NCBI GenBank assembly: GCA_018842655.1
Contig: JAGTWN010000004.1
Location: 3,224,001 to 3,288,000, forward strand
Source of the DNA: Candidatus Pantoea haifensis
GTDB taxonomy: Bacteria > Pseudomonadota > Gammaproteobacteria > Enterobacterales > Enterobacteriaceae
DNA: 64,000 bases
Direction of reading: 5' to 3'
Positions 38,288 to 47,706 of this stretch are shown piece after piece. The notes beneath the pieces were generated by a model that was not told the origin of the DNA, did not search any database, and saw nothing but the letters and a program-made list of their open reading frames with translations. How positions within the stretch are numbered: position 1 is the first letter of the stretch; every line of letters starts with the position of its first letter. A program made the translations under genes and the position numbers.

Positions 38288-38480
38288 ATGCGCCTACTTG
38301 CGCTACCAAGCGTAAGCCAGAAGAGGCGCGTCGCCCAGGCAGTGTGTTTGAGGAACCGTATCCGGTGAAAATACATCAGGGGGAGCGACGCCGAGGTGGT
38401 CAACACGCGGTGTGTTGCCTGTCGGCTGCAGGGGCTGAATCCCCTGGGTTGTCACCAGAAATGTTCGCAGTCGGACGTTT
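38288..38480 (+). promoter_or_regulatory. Lysine riboswitch (L box) of lysC
   Basis: Contains the L-box landmarks in order: AGAAGAGGCGCGTCGCCCA, GAGGAACC, GGGGGAGCGACGCCGAGG, TGTCGGCTGCAGGGGCTGAA, and TTGTCACCAGAAATGTTCGC. It closely tracks the E. coli lysC leader. Lysine binding should stop lysC expression. The sequence after it (to 38621) would hold the expression platform. Confidence 0.93.
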
Positions 38481-38621
38481 TACAAGGTGGGGCGCTTCTG
38501 GGTGACTCGTCTACCCGATCTGGTCTGCCCGTTTCTGCTCTTTCCTTGTGCCAAGGCTGATAGAATGTCTCTCGTCCGCAGTAAGCGTGCGGGAGCAAGA
38601 TAACCTGACACGAGGTCGTAT

Positions 38622-39974
38622 ATGTCTCAAACTTTGATTGTGGCGAAATTTGGTGGCACCAGCGTTGCCGATTTTGAAGCCATGAACCGCAGCGCCGATG
38701 TGGTGCTGGCTGATGCCAATACGCGTCTGGTGGTGCTTTCCGCCTCTGCGGGTATCACCAATCTCCTTGTTTCTCTCGCTGAAGGTCAGGAACCGTCACA
38801 ACGCGTTTCCTTACTGGATGAGATCCGCCGTATCCAATACGCCATCATTGATCGCCTGCAGCGTCCTGACGTCATCCGTGAAGAAATCGACCGGATGATT
38901 GAAAACATTGCCATGCTGTCTGAAGCCGCCGCACTGGCAACTTCGACGGCGCTTACCGATGAGTTGGTAAGCCACGGTGAATTAATGTCGACGCTGCTGT
39001 TTGTCGAAATCCTGCGTGAACGGCAGGTAAATGCAGAATGGTTTGACGTGCGTAAAGTCATGCGTACCGATGACCGTTTTGGCCGCGCAGAACCTGAAGT
39101 CGATGTACTGGCTGAGCAGGCAACTGCACAACTGCAACCGCGGATCGCCAAGGCGCTGGTCGTCACTCAGGGGTTCATTGGTAGCGAAAGTAAAGGGCGT
39201 ACCACCACGTTAGGACGTGGCGGCAGCGACTACACAGCCGCCTTGCTGGGTGAAGCGTTACACGCAGCGCGCGTTGATATCTGGACTGACGTGCCGGGTA
39301 TTTACACCACCGATCCACGTGTGGTGCCAACAGCGAAACGCATCGACGAAATTACTTTTGAAGAAGCGGCTGAAATGGCAACCTTCGGTGCCAAAGTGCT
39401 GCATCCGGCAACGTTGTTGCCTGCGGTACGCCGTGATATCCCTGTTTTTGTCGGTTCAAGCAAAGATCCGGCAGCGGGCGGAACGCGCGTCTGTAATGAA
39501 ACGAAAAACCCGCCGCTGTTCCGCGCACTGGCGCTGCGCCGTAAGCAAACCCTGCTGACGCTGCACAGCCTGAATATGCTGCATACGCCAGGCTTCCTTG
39601 CCGAAGTGTTTAGTATTCTGGCGCGCCATAATATTTCTGTTGATCTGATCACCACCTCTGAAGTGAGTGTGGCGCTGACGCTTGATACCACAGGCTCTAC
39701 CTCAACGGGTGACAGCCTGTTGACCCAGGCGTTGCTGACAGAGTTATCATCGCTGTGTCGGGTGGAAGTGGAAGAGAACCTGGCGCTGGTGGCATTGATC
39801 GGTAATCAGTTGTCGAAAGCCTGCGGTGTCGGCAAAGAGGTATTTGGGGTGCTTGAGCCTTTCAATCTGCGCATGATCTGTTACGGTGCCAGTAGCTATA
39901 ACCTCTGCTTTTTGGTGCCAGGCGCTGATGCTGAAAGCGTGGTGCGAACGCTACACCATAATCTTTTCGAATAA
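38622..39974 (+). CDS. lysC: Lysine-sensitive aspartokinase III LysC
   Basis: Phosphorylates aspartate, the first step to lysine, diaminopimelate, threonine and methionine. The 450-residue protein has the kinase start VAKFGGTSVADFEAMNRSAD, the TTLGRGGSDYTAALL active site, and C-terminal ACT repeats (about 310-450) that bind lysine (GFLAEVFSILARHNISVDLI). It differs from E. coli LysC by one residue in length. GAGG lies seven bases before the ATG. Controlled by the lysine riboswitch upstream and closed by its own terminator. Confidence 0.97.
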   Translation: MSQTLIVAKFGGTSVADFEAMNRSADVVLADANTRLVVLSASAGITNLLVSLAEGQEPSQRVSLLDEIRRIQYAIIDRLQRPDVIREEIDRMIENIAMLSEAAALATSTALTDELVSHGELMSTLLFVEILRERQVNAEWFDVRKVMRTDDRFGRAEPEVDVLAEQATAQLQPRIAKALVVTQGFIGSESKGRTTTLGRGGSDYTAALLGEALHAARVDIWTDVPGIYTTDPRVVPTAKRIDEITFEEAAEMATFGAKVLHPATLLPAVRRDIPVFVGSSKDPAAGGTRVCNETKNPPLFRALALRRKQTLLTLHSLNMLHTPGFLAEVFSILARHNISVDLITTSEVSVALTLDTTGSTSTGDSLLTQALLTELSSLCRVEVEENLALVALIGNQLSKACGVGKEVFGVLEPFNLRMICYGASSYNLCFLVPGADAESVVRTLHHNLFE

Positions 39975-39990
39975 TCAGCAAGCCGTAAAA

Positions 39991-40016
39991 AAGCCGGGCA
40001 ATGCCCGGCTTTTTTA
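39991..40016 (+). terminator. Terminator after lysC
   Basis: AAGCCGGGCA and TGCCCGGCTT arms form a near-continuous stem followed by TTTTTATTTT. Confidence 0.92.
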
Positions 40017-40271
40017 TTTTCAGAGACGCAAACTGCAGCGGATAAGTGGTGCGATCTACCGTGTTCAGGGCCAGTAAGCAGTGTAATTTCAGGGATTGGT
40101 AGCCGATCCGCAGCAGGCAATCTGCATTTTCCCTTCTGGCTGCATCTTCGCCTTTCGTCTTGATAATGAAATGTTATGATCCTGCGTCCGCTCGCGTAGT
40201 CGTTCCTGCGCCGCGTTATTTCTATGGCAAATCTGCTTAAAAACACAACATTCTTATAAGGAAGTCTGGCC

Positions 40272-41188
40272 ATGCTCGCCACCTTAACTCGCCTGTTCCC
40301 ACTTTGGGCTGTGCTGTTATCCATCGCCGCTTACTCTTCACCCAACACCTTTCTCGGCATTGGTCCCTGGGTCACTTATCTGCTGATGCTGATTATGTTT
40401 GGCATGGGCGTGACGCTGAATATTGATGATTTCAAACGTGTACTGGTGCGTCCGGCCCCGGTCATTGCCGGTACTTTTTGCACTATTTAGTGATGCCGCT
40501 CGCCGCCTGGGCGCTGGCAAAATTGTTTCAGATGCCACCCGATCTGGCTGCCGGAATGATTTTAGTCGGTAGTGTTGCCAGCGGTACTGCATCCAACGTC
40601 ATGATCTATCTGGCGAAAGGGGATGTTGCGCTTTCGGTTACCATCTCATCTGTCTCTGCGCTGGTAGGCGTATTTGCGACACCGCTACTCACACGTTTTT
40701 ATGTCGATACGCATATTCAGGTCGATGTGGTTGGCATGCTGTTGAGTATCGTGAAAATTGTCGTGATCCCGATCGGTTTAGGATTGATTATTCACCACAC
40801 CATGAACAGCGTGGTGCGTCGCGTCGAGCCGTATCTGCCAGCGTTTTCAATGGTGTGTATTCTGCTTATCATCAGCGCGGTGGTTGCAGGTAGCCAGAGC
40901 TTTATCGGATCGGTTGGATTAGTCGTGATCGCTGCGGTCATTCTGCATAACGCCATTGGTCTGTTGGGCGGCTACTGGGGCGGAAAACTGTTTGGCTTCG
41001 ATGAGTCAACCTGCCGGACTCTGGCACTGGAAGTTGGCATGCAGAATTCCGGTCTGGCGGCGACGCTGGGTAAACTTTACTTCTCGCCGCTGGCTGCACT
41101 GCCTGGCGCACTCTTTTCCGTCTGGCATAACCTGTCAGGATCGCTGCTCGCCGGTTACTGGTCAGGTAAGCCGATCAAGAAGAAATAA
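40272..41188 (+). CDS. panS: BASS-family sodium symporter, PanS-like (frameshifted as sequenced)
   Basis: A bile acid:sodium symporter-family inner-membrane protein with about ten hydrophobic segments. Family blocks are [14 protein letters not shown], the [18 protein letters not shown] cation-site region, [17 protein letters not shown] and [20 protein letters not shown]. It resembles Salmonella PanS, which moves pantothenate or ketopantoate; the exact substrate here is inferred. The frame breaks in the T5 run at 40475-40479. One more T gives [15 protein letters not shown] and 305 residues. AAGGAAG precedes the ATG. The 255 bases between the lysC terminator and this gene hold no visible gene. 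Confidence 0.82.
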
Positions 41189-41194
41189 GAGGCG

Positions 41195-41222
41195 GCGGCC
41201 CTCTCCAGGCGGAAAGGGCCGC
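41195..41222. terminator. Hairpin between panS and yjbB
   Basis: GCGGCCCT pairs with AGGGCCGC around a 12-base loop, between convergent genes. No clear T-run on either side. Confidence 0.5.
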
Positions 41223-41228
41223 GTCTGT

Positions 41229-42853
41229 TTACTCATATTCCCGCTCATCATCCGGTTGTTCCAGCACCGTATAAGCCACGCTACAAAACAGCGAGTTGAG
41301 TCGCTTCATATCGCCCAGCAAGCCTAAATGCAGTGAGCTGGTTTCAATGCTTTGCACATTTTTTGGTGCAGCCTGTCCACATGCGTATGTGAATAGCGTC
41401 GGATAAGAATACGGAAGCGGTGTTTGGCGCGACGCAGGCGTTTGGCGCTGGTTATATCATGCGCCAGAAAAACGGACAGGCTGAGCCGCAGGTTGGTCGT
41501 TAACTGCTCCTGCAACACCTCAAGTTCCTTCATTCCCTCTGGCGAAAACGCACGTCGCGCCGCAAGAGATTTATCCGCAACGTCGCCGCTCATGCGCTCA
41601 ATAATGTCACCCGCCTGCTCGAGGTTGAGCGACATTTCAATGATTTCACCCCAGCGTCGCGAATCCTCTTCGCCTAAATCTTCTTTTGGCATACGCGCCA
41701 GATAGAGTTTGATGCCGGTGTAAAGCACATCAACATCATCATCCAGCCGTCGTACTGTGCGCTCTTCGGCCAGCTCACCGTGGATCACTTTACTAAACGT
41801 TTCCAGCATCTGTTCCAGCACATCGCCGATGCGTAACACTTCCCGCGCGGCATTCACCAGCGCCAGGGCGGGCGTATCCAGCGCGCTGCGATCCAGATGC
41901 TTTGGCTTAAGGTGCATTTCATTTTCGCTATCGTCACGAATCAGGCGGCGGCACAGGCGTCCCATCGGCTCGGCAAACGGCACCAGCACTACGCAGCGGA
42001 TCAGGTTGTAGAAAACGTGAAAAAAGATCACTAATTCTTCATCGTTAACCGGCAGTTTATCCAGCCACTCGGCGACAAGGTTGACGAACGGCAGAATAGC
42101 GATACAGCCAACCAGCTTAAACAGCAGGCTGCCGAGTGCAACACGTTTGCCCGCTGCGTTCGATCCGCTGGCATTGATCATCGCCAGCAATCCGCTGCCA
42201 AGGTTCGCGCCAATCACCAGACAAAGCGCCACCTTAAATGAAATCACTCCTGTGGCGGTCAGGGTCGCCGTGATCAGCACTGCCGCCAGGCTGGAATAGC
42301 TGATAATGGCAAACACCGCACCAATCAGCGCATCCAGCATAATGTCGCCGGTCAGGCTGGAAAACAGCACCTGTACGCCAGAGGCCTGGGTAATGGGGCG
42401 GGTAGCTTCAACAATCAGGTGTAAAGCTAAAAGGATCAGCCCAAGGCCAATGCTGGCCCGGCCAAGTTGCCCCAAGCGCGTCTGTTTACGGCTAAGAAAA
42501 AACACCACGCCAAAGAAGATAAACAGCGGTGATAGCCAGGAGAGATCAAAGGTCAGGATACGCGCCATAACCGCGGTTCCGACATCTGCACCGAGCACGA
42601 CGACAAGGGCTGGTGTCAGGCTGACCAGGTTCTGAGCGACAAAGGACGTGACAAGCAAAGTGGTGGCGTTGCTGCTTTGCACCAGGGCAGTCACGCCGAT
42701 TCCGGCAAGAAAAGCCATGGGCTTTTGCTCAATGCTGCGGCTGAGCACGCGGCGCAAATCGGCACCGTAGACGCGCATAATTCCGGTACGCACGATGTGT
42801 GTGCCCCATACCAGTAACGCGACGGCAGAGAGTAAATTAAGCAGGGTTAACAC
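41229..42853 (-). CDS. yjbB: Na+/phosphate cotransporter-like protein YjbB (frameshifted as sequenced)
   Basis: An inner-membrane protein with an N-terminal Na/Pi-cotransporter domain (VALLVWGTHIVRTGIMRVYG; VTALVQSSNATTLLVTSFVA; ISYSSLAAVLITATLTATGV) and a cytosolic PhoU-like helical C-terminus (about 340-541). In E. coli YjbB is linked to phosphate efflux. The start at GTG 42853 matches E. coli and has GGAG upstream. The frame breaks near the end in the A6 run (T6 at 41359-41364). One more A restores NVQSIETSSLHLGLLGDMKR and VLEQPDDEREYE, giving 541 residues. As sequenced, the protein stops about 45 residues early. Confidence 0.88.
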
Positions 42854-42963
42854 GTATAAGGGCTCCTCAACCATCAGGCTTTAAGCAGCACAGACTGCCA
42901 GCCTGACGGAGAGAGCAATCTGTGGGAAGGATTGCCAGACGAAGCGTGAATTTTCCCTGTGTT

Positions 42964-43956
42964 TTAAGCCACCTGGCGCAACGTCGACATTTCTAACTGT
43001 AGACCAATCTGCTGCCCATCAGGGTGCAAATCCGCCGCTGTTCGGTTTAATACATCAACAGACAGCTCAACGCCTTGCGCCCTGACACGATAGCGAATCA
43101 CGTTGCCAAGCAGGCTGTGGCTGAGAATTTCAGCCGGAATACCGTTTCCGACCGCAGTAACGCTCACTGTTTCTGGCCGAATCGCGACCTGACCCTGGAA
43201 CGTTTGCCCGGTCAACTGTTTGGCCTGTTCGGCGCTCAGCAGGTTGTAATTGCCAATAAAGCCCGCAGCAAACCGATCTGCCGGCTGGGTATAAAGCGAT
43301 TCAGCATCACCGTTCTGCACAATTTTGCCGCGATTCATCAGCACGATGCGATCGGACAGGGTCAGTGCCTCTTCCTGATCGTGCGTGACAAAGAGCGTAG
43401 TAAGCCTGAGCTCCTGCTGAATGCGACGAATTTGATCGCGTAAATGGCGACGAATACGTGCATCCAGCGCCGACAGAGGCTCATCCAGCAGCAGCAAACG
43501 GGGACGCGTGACCAGAGAGCGCGCCAGCGCCACGCGCTGACATTGACCGCCAGAGAGCTGATGCGGATAGCGGCGAGCAAAATCGGTCAGCTCTACCAGC
43601 TCCAGCACTTCCATCACCCGCTGTTGCACCTCATGCTTCGGTAGTTTTTGCATTTTCAGGCCGAAGGCGACGTTCTTTTCCACCGTCATATTGGGAAACA
43701 GCGCGTAGCTCTGAAATACCATGCCAATGGATCGCTTCTGCGGCGACAGCGGCACGATATCTTTACCCTGAAGTAAAATCTGTCCGCTATCAACAGAGGT
43801 TAAGCCCGCCAGGCAGCGCAGCAGCGTCGATTTGCCGCAACCGCTGGGGCCAAGGAGCGTAACGAACTCGCCTTCTTCGGCGCTGAAATCAATATGCTGA
43901 AAAATCTGTGTCGGACCATAGCTTTTATTCAGTTGCTTGACGTCAAGATAACTCAC
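42964..43956 (-). CDS. ABC importer ATP-binding protein (phosphonate/spermidine-like)
   Basis: A 330-residue ATPase with Walker A LLGPSGCGKSTLLRCLAG, signature LSGGQCQRVALAR, Walker B LLLLDEPLSALD and the H-loop VTHDQEEAL, then a C-terminal TOBE-like domain (about 240-330) typical of the CUT1/putrescine/Fe3+/AEP importers. It overlaps the preceding permease gene by four bases (ATGA) and is the last gene of a five-gene minus-strand operon. The set resembles the 2-aminoethylphosphonate importer PhnSTUV but no phnW/phnX degradation genes are present, so I give no symbol. Confidence 0.9.
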   Translation of the reverse strand: MSYLDVKQLNKSYGPTQIFQHIDFSAEEGEFVTLLGPSGCGKSTLLRCLAGLTSVDSGQILLQGKDIVPLSPQKRSIGMVFQSYALFPNMTVEKNVAFGLKMQKLPKHEVQQRVMEVLELVELTDFARRYPHQLSGGQCQRVALARSLVTRPRLLLLDEPLSALDARIRRHLRDQIRRIQQELRLTTLFVTHDQEEALTLSDRIVLMNRGKIVQNGDAESLYTQPADRFAAGFIGNYNLLSAEQAKQLTGQTFQGQVAIRPETVSVTAVGNGIPAEILSHSLLGNVIRYRVRAQGVELSVDVLNRTAADLHPDGQQIGLQLEMSTLRQVA

Positions 43957-44747
43957 GATCGGCCTCGTTCAGGATTCAGGGCGTTTGCCAGCCAGGTGAC
44001 CAGCAGCACCACAAAGAAATAAGAGATCACCAATGCGCTGGTGAAATGCCCGCTTCCGTTACGCATGTTGTAGAGATAAACCTGAAGAGTTTCATAGCGG
44101 TTGCCGACCAGCAGGTTAGCGAATACAAACTCACCTATCAGAAACGAGAACGAAAGCAGCACCGCAATCAGCACACCTTTGCGCAGATTAGGCAGCACGA
44201 CAAACAGAGCGGCCTGCCAGGTGCTGGCGCCTAAGAGGTGTGCGGCATCAATCAGCTCTTTTAAATTAATTGCCTGCATGTTGTTGGCGATGGCACGGTA
44301 AATAAAGGGCAGAGCAAGGGTGAAGTAGCAGCCAATCAGGATCCACGGCGTGCCGGTAAGCATCAGGGGTGATGACGAATAGAGTTGCAGTAATCCCACT
44401 GACGAAACCACCGGCGGAACGGCAAACGGTATTAAAATCAGCACGTTCATGACGGCATCAAGACGTGGGTAGTAGTAAGCAATTACAAACATTGCAGGCA
44501 GTACCAGCACTAACGAGAACAGCAGCGCGCCGAAGCAAATCAGTAAAGAATGGCCCAGTGCGGTCAGAAAGCGTCCATCACTCCATAGCTGAATAAACCA
44601 TGTCAGTGAATAGCCTTCCGGCAGAATGGTATTACTCCATTCAGAAGAGATGGCATAGAGAAACGTTGCCACCAGCGGCAGCGCCAGAATAATAAACAGC
44701 AACCATACTATCAGGCGGTGAAAGACCTGTTCCGCGCGCGACATCAT
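43953..44747 (-). CDS. ABC importer permease (second)
   Basis: A 264-residue inner-membrane protein with six hydrophobic segments and the permease EAA-type loop LIDAAHLLGASTWQAALFVVLP. It resembles the binding-protein-dependent permeases of the spermidine/phosphonate group. AGGAG precedes the ATG. It follows the first permease by eight bases and overlaps the ATPase gene by four. Confidence 0.88.
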   Translation of the reverse strand: MMSRAEQVFHRLIVWLLFIILALPLVATFLYAISSEWSNTILPEGYSLTWFIQLWSDGRFLTALGHSLLICFGALLFSLVLVLPAMFVIAYYYPRLDAVMNVLILIPFAVPPVVSSVGLLQLYSSSPLMLTGTPWILIGCYFTLALPFIYRAIANNMQAINLKELIDAAHLLGASTWQAALFVVLPNLRKGVLIAVLLSFSFLIGEFVFANLLVGNRYETLQVYLYNMRNGSGHFTSALVISYFFVVLLVTWLANALNPERGRS

Positions 44748-44755
44748 TGCTCCTC

Positions 44756-45601
44756 TCAGGGCTGTTTCGCGTTGAGATAACTACGACGCACCAGATATTG
44801 CTGTACCACGGTAATTAACCCCATGATCAGCACCAGCAACATGGCCAGCGCGCTGCCAGTATTCGGATCCAGTGAAATATCGCCCGACACTAATGCCGCA
44901 ATGCGCACCGGTACCACGTTAAAATTGCCCGTGGTCAGGGCATAGATAGTGGCGTAAGCGCCGAGCGCGTTAGCCAGTAAAATAACAAAGGTGCCAAGCA
45001 GGGCAGGAAACAGAATCGGCAGGCCGATATGCCACCAGTAGTGCCAACGGCCCGCACCCAGCAAGGCAGCTGACTCCTGCCACTCCCGTTTCAGTCCGTC
45101 AAAAGCCGGATAGAGCAGCAAAACGCCGAGTGGGATCTGAAACCAGGTGTAAACCAGCACCATGCCGTCACGCGAAAAGAGTTTAAAACTCTCAATCAAA
45201 TCGTAATGGCGCAGCAGCAGCGTCAGGCATCCATTCAGGCCGAGCAAAATGACAAAAGCGAACGCCAGCGGCACGCCTGCAAAATTGCTGGTCATGTTGG
45301 TGAATGACATCATGAAGCGTTGCAGGCGGCCACCGCCCACCTGATGGAGGGAGTAGCCTGCAACTAACGCAATCAGTAAGCCATAAATGCTTGACCAGAT
45401 TGAAATATCCAGTGAAAAACGAAACGCCTGCAAATAGAAGGGTGAGGTCAGAATGTCGCGATAATTATCCCAGCCCCACGCTTCATTCATGTCGCTCCAA
45501 AAGCTGTTAATGGCTATCCATAGCAGCGGTGCGAACTGGAACGCCAGCCAAAACAACGTAAAAGGCAGTAGCAGCAACAGGGCTAACGCTTTCCCCTTCA
45601 T
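44756..45601 (-). CDS. ABC importer permease (first)
   Basis: A 281-residue inner-membrane permease: hydrophobic start MKGKALALLLLLPFTLFWLA, several further membrane spans, and the coupling-loop region SAALLGAGRWHYWWHIGLPI. I start at 45601 because that ATG overlaps the stop of the upstream phosphatase-family gene (ATGA) and has GGAG eight bases upstream. The longer frame to 45631 lies inside that gene. Confidence 0.88.
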   Translation of the reverse strand: MKGKALALLLLLPFTLFWLAFQFAPLLWIAINSFWSDMNEAWGWDNYRDILTSPFYLQAFRFSLDISIWSSIYGLLIALVAGYSLHQVGGGRLQRFMMSFTNMTSNFAGVPLAFAFVILLGLNGCLTLLLRHYDLIESFKLFSRDGMVLVYTWFQIPLGVLLLYPAFDGLKREWQESAALLGAGRWHYWWHIGLPILFPALLGTFVILLANALGAYATIYALTTGNFNVVPVRIAALVSGDISLDPNTGSALAMLLVLIMGLITVVQQYLVRRSYLNAKQP

Positions 45602-46410
45602 GCGCGCGGCTCCGCCAGCAGATCGCGACAAACCGGTTTGTCATGCGCAATGCCCAGCAGTTCACATACCGTGCCGCACAGTTCAGTCTGCTGCGGTTTG
45701 GGATCGGGCTGCAGCGAAAACGCGTTGCCAAAGACAAACAGCGGCACCCGCGTCTCTTCTGGCAACATGCCGCCGTGCGATCGATCGTCATTCATTCCGT
45801 GATCGGCGGTTACGATAACCTGATAGCCTTCTGCCAGCCAGGTGGGCATCCAGTGCGACAGATACCCGTCAGCCATGCGTGCCCGGTTGCGATATTGCGG
45901 AGACGACAAGCCATGTTTATGACCGGCATCATCTACATTCATCGGATGGATCAGTAGAAAGTCTGGGTTGTAGCGCAGGCGCAGACTCTCTGCATCTTCG
46001 AACAGATGAGAATCGGGATAGCTGTCATCAGAATAAAAATGGCCGTACTGAATAGGCAGTTCCGGCGCGTCGGTGTGGCGATCGCGCGCCGGAACAAACG
46101 GCGTCTGGTTATAGAGTTCACTCACCCAGTGGTAGGCTGCTGCGGCGGTTTTCAGCCCAGCCGCGCGCGCATAGTGAAAAATGCTGCGTTCACGACTCAG
46201 GCGATTCACGCCATTATGAATAATGCCGCTTCTGACGGGTGGAATACCGGTCAGAATGCACTCATACAGCGGGCGGGACAGAGAGGGTAATTCGCAGGTC
46301 AGGGCGTAATATTGTCCCTTGCCTTGCGCGCACTCAGCATGCAGATAGCCCATCGCATGTTGTGCAACCTGATTACTTAACCCATCCAGCACCACCAGGA
46401 TCGTCTTCAT
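45598..46410 (-). CDS. Alkaline-phosphatase-superfamily phosphodiesterase/hydrolase
   Basis: A 270-residue metal-dependent hydrolase. Ligands visible in order are D9 in ILVVLDGL, a probable nucleophile S45 in PSLSRPLYECILTG (Thr in many nucleotide pyrophosphatases), NVDDAGHKHG, TADHGMND and SHGGM. There is no signal peptide, so it should act in the cytosol on an imported substrate, probably a phosphodiester or phosphonate. The start at 46410 (GGAG upstream) matches the family N-terminus. It lies between the binding-protein and permease genes, so its substrate is likely what the transporter imports. Substrate unknown. Confidence 0.85.
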   Translation of the reverse strand: MKTILVVLDGLSNQVAQHAMGYLHAECAQGKGQYYALTCELPSLSRPLYECILTGIPPVRSGIIHNGVNRLSRERSIFHYARAAGLKTAAAAYHWVSELYNQTPFVPARDRHTDAPELPIQYGHFYSDDSYPDSHLFEDAESLRLRYNPDFLLIHPMNVDDAGHKHGLSSPQYRNRARMADGYLSHWMPTWLAEGYQVIVTADHGMNDDRSHGGMLPEETRVPLFVFGNAFSLQPDPKPQQTELCGTVCELLGIAHDKPVCRDLLAEPRA

Positions 46411-46436
46411 GGCTTTCTCCTTGTCAGGGCTTACTG

Positions 46437-47492
46437 CTACATATTGATGATGACGTTTTCCTGCCACAGGCGCGGCAGCATTTTGGATGACTTGTCCCAG
46501 GCCGCCTGGTCTTTGACTGGACGGGCATTTTTGTACTCAGACTGTGGCAGCAGCTTAGCCTGGACGTCAGCCGGTAAAGTCAGATGTTCAGCACGAATCG
46601 GGCGGGCATAGCCTTTTGCCAGGTTGATCTGACCAGCGTCAGAGAAAATGTATTCACGAGCCAGTTTTGCCGCGTTCGGATGTTTGGCGTATTTGTTGAT
46701 AATGGTGGTGTAACCAGACGTCACCGAGCCGTCGGAAGGGATAACGATTTCATAGCGGCTTTTATCAATCTGGTCACGATAGTTCAGGCCGTTGAAGTCC
46801 CACACTACCGCCATTTGAATTTCGCCTTTCTCGATGTTAGCAATCACCGGATCGGTTACGCCAAGACGGCCTTGTTTGGCTAAATCAGCGAAGAAGTTCA
46901 GCGCCGGTTTCAGGTTCTTTTCATCGCCGCCTAATGCATAATTTGCTGCCAGCACGCCGTTGGCTGCCTGAGCTGCCACGCCAACATCACCGATAGTAAC
47001 CACATACTTACCTTTTTTCAGGTCAGCCCAACTGTGCGGGATATCTTTGACTTGTTGTTTATCTACAAGGAAAGCAATAGTGCCGGTATAAGCCAACATC
47101 CAGTTACCCTCCTGGTCCTTTGCCCATGCCGGGATCTGATCCCAGTGGGTTGGCTTATACGGTTGCGCCACGCCTTTTGCCACAGCAATTGGGCCAAAAG
47201 CGGCACCCACATCACCGATATCTGCACTGGCGTTCTCTTTCTCTGCATCGAACTTCGCCAGTTCCTGCGCCGAAGACATGTCAGTATCACTGTGCTTTAA
47301 ACCATACTTACTGCTGATATCGTTCCAGGTATCTTTCCAGTTGGCCCAGCTGTCTGGCATGCCGACGCTGTTCACCTGGCCTTCGCTGCGCGCAGCTTTT
47401 TCCAGCGCGGCAAGATCATTATCGGCAGCCTGCGCAACAGGCAGGGCAAGAAATACAGCACTGGCTACTACAGAGGCGATAAACGCTTTCAT
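46437..47492 (-). CDS. ABC importer periplasmic substrate-binding protein
   Basis: A 351-residue secreted protein with signal peptide MKAFIASVVASAVFLALPVA, cleavage near AQA-ADND. The body resembles the iron/thiamine/phosphonate class of binding proteins (WMLAYTGTIAFLVDKQQV; IANIEKGEIQMAVVWDFNGL; PSDGSVTSGYTTIINKYA). First gene of the operon; GGGAG lies eight bases before the ATG and a palindromic GntR/UTRA-type operator lies 34 bases upstream. The ligand is inferred to be an organophosphorus compound from context only. Confidence 0.88.
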   Translation of the reverse strand: MKAFIASVVASAVFLALPVAQAADNDLAALEKAARSEGQVNSVGMPDSWANWKDTWNDISSKYGLKHSDTDMSSAQELAKFDAEKENASADIGDVGAAFGPIAVAKGVAQPYKPTHWDQIPAWAKDQEGNWMLAYTGTIAFLVDKQQVKDIPHSWADLKKGKYVVTIGDVGVAAQAANGVLAANYALGGDEKNLKPALNFFADLAKQGRLGVTDPVIANIEKGEIQMAVVWDFNGLNYRDQIDKSRYEIVIPSDGSVTSGYTTIINKYAKHPNAAKLAREYIFSDAGQINLAKGYARPIRAEHLTLPADVQAKLLPQSEYKNARPVKDQAAWDKSSKMLPRLWQENVIINM

Positions 47493-47525
47493 CTCAGTTG
47501 CTCCCGGTGTAAGTTGAAATGCCTG

Positions 47526-47540
47526 ACTGGTCTAGTCCAG
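47526..47540. promoter_or_regulatory. Candidate GntR/UTRA operator
   Basis: ACTGGTCTAGTCCAG is a near-perfect palindrome and one base from the HutC-subfamily (DasR/NagR/PhnF-like) site TGGTCTAGACCA. It sits between the divergent regulator and importer genes. Confidence 0.7.
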
Positions 47541-47706
47541 CAAGAACCGAGCCAATGTAGCCTGAGCGGATGAAGGATTTATGACAGCTGCGCAGCAGGC
47601 AAGATGAAGCATGACAGTCAACACCGAATCAACGCAGGGCAGTCAGATCTGAACGCTGTCACCGAACTGTCATAGTGCGAAGTCGCACCAAAATGAGGCT
47701 ACTGTT

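Noticed and set aside
37996-38505. 169-codon plus-strand frame between pgi and lysC
   Set aside because: It runs through the lysC promoter and the lysine riboswitch, whose conserved structure explains the sequence; composition is not protein-like.
40190-40235. Possible third ERIC copy before panS
   Set aside because: Only TTCCTGCGCCGCG resembles the ERIC end; the rest of the element is missing.
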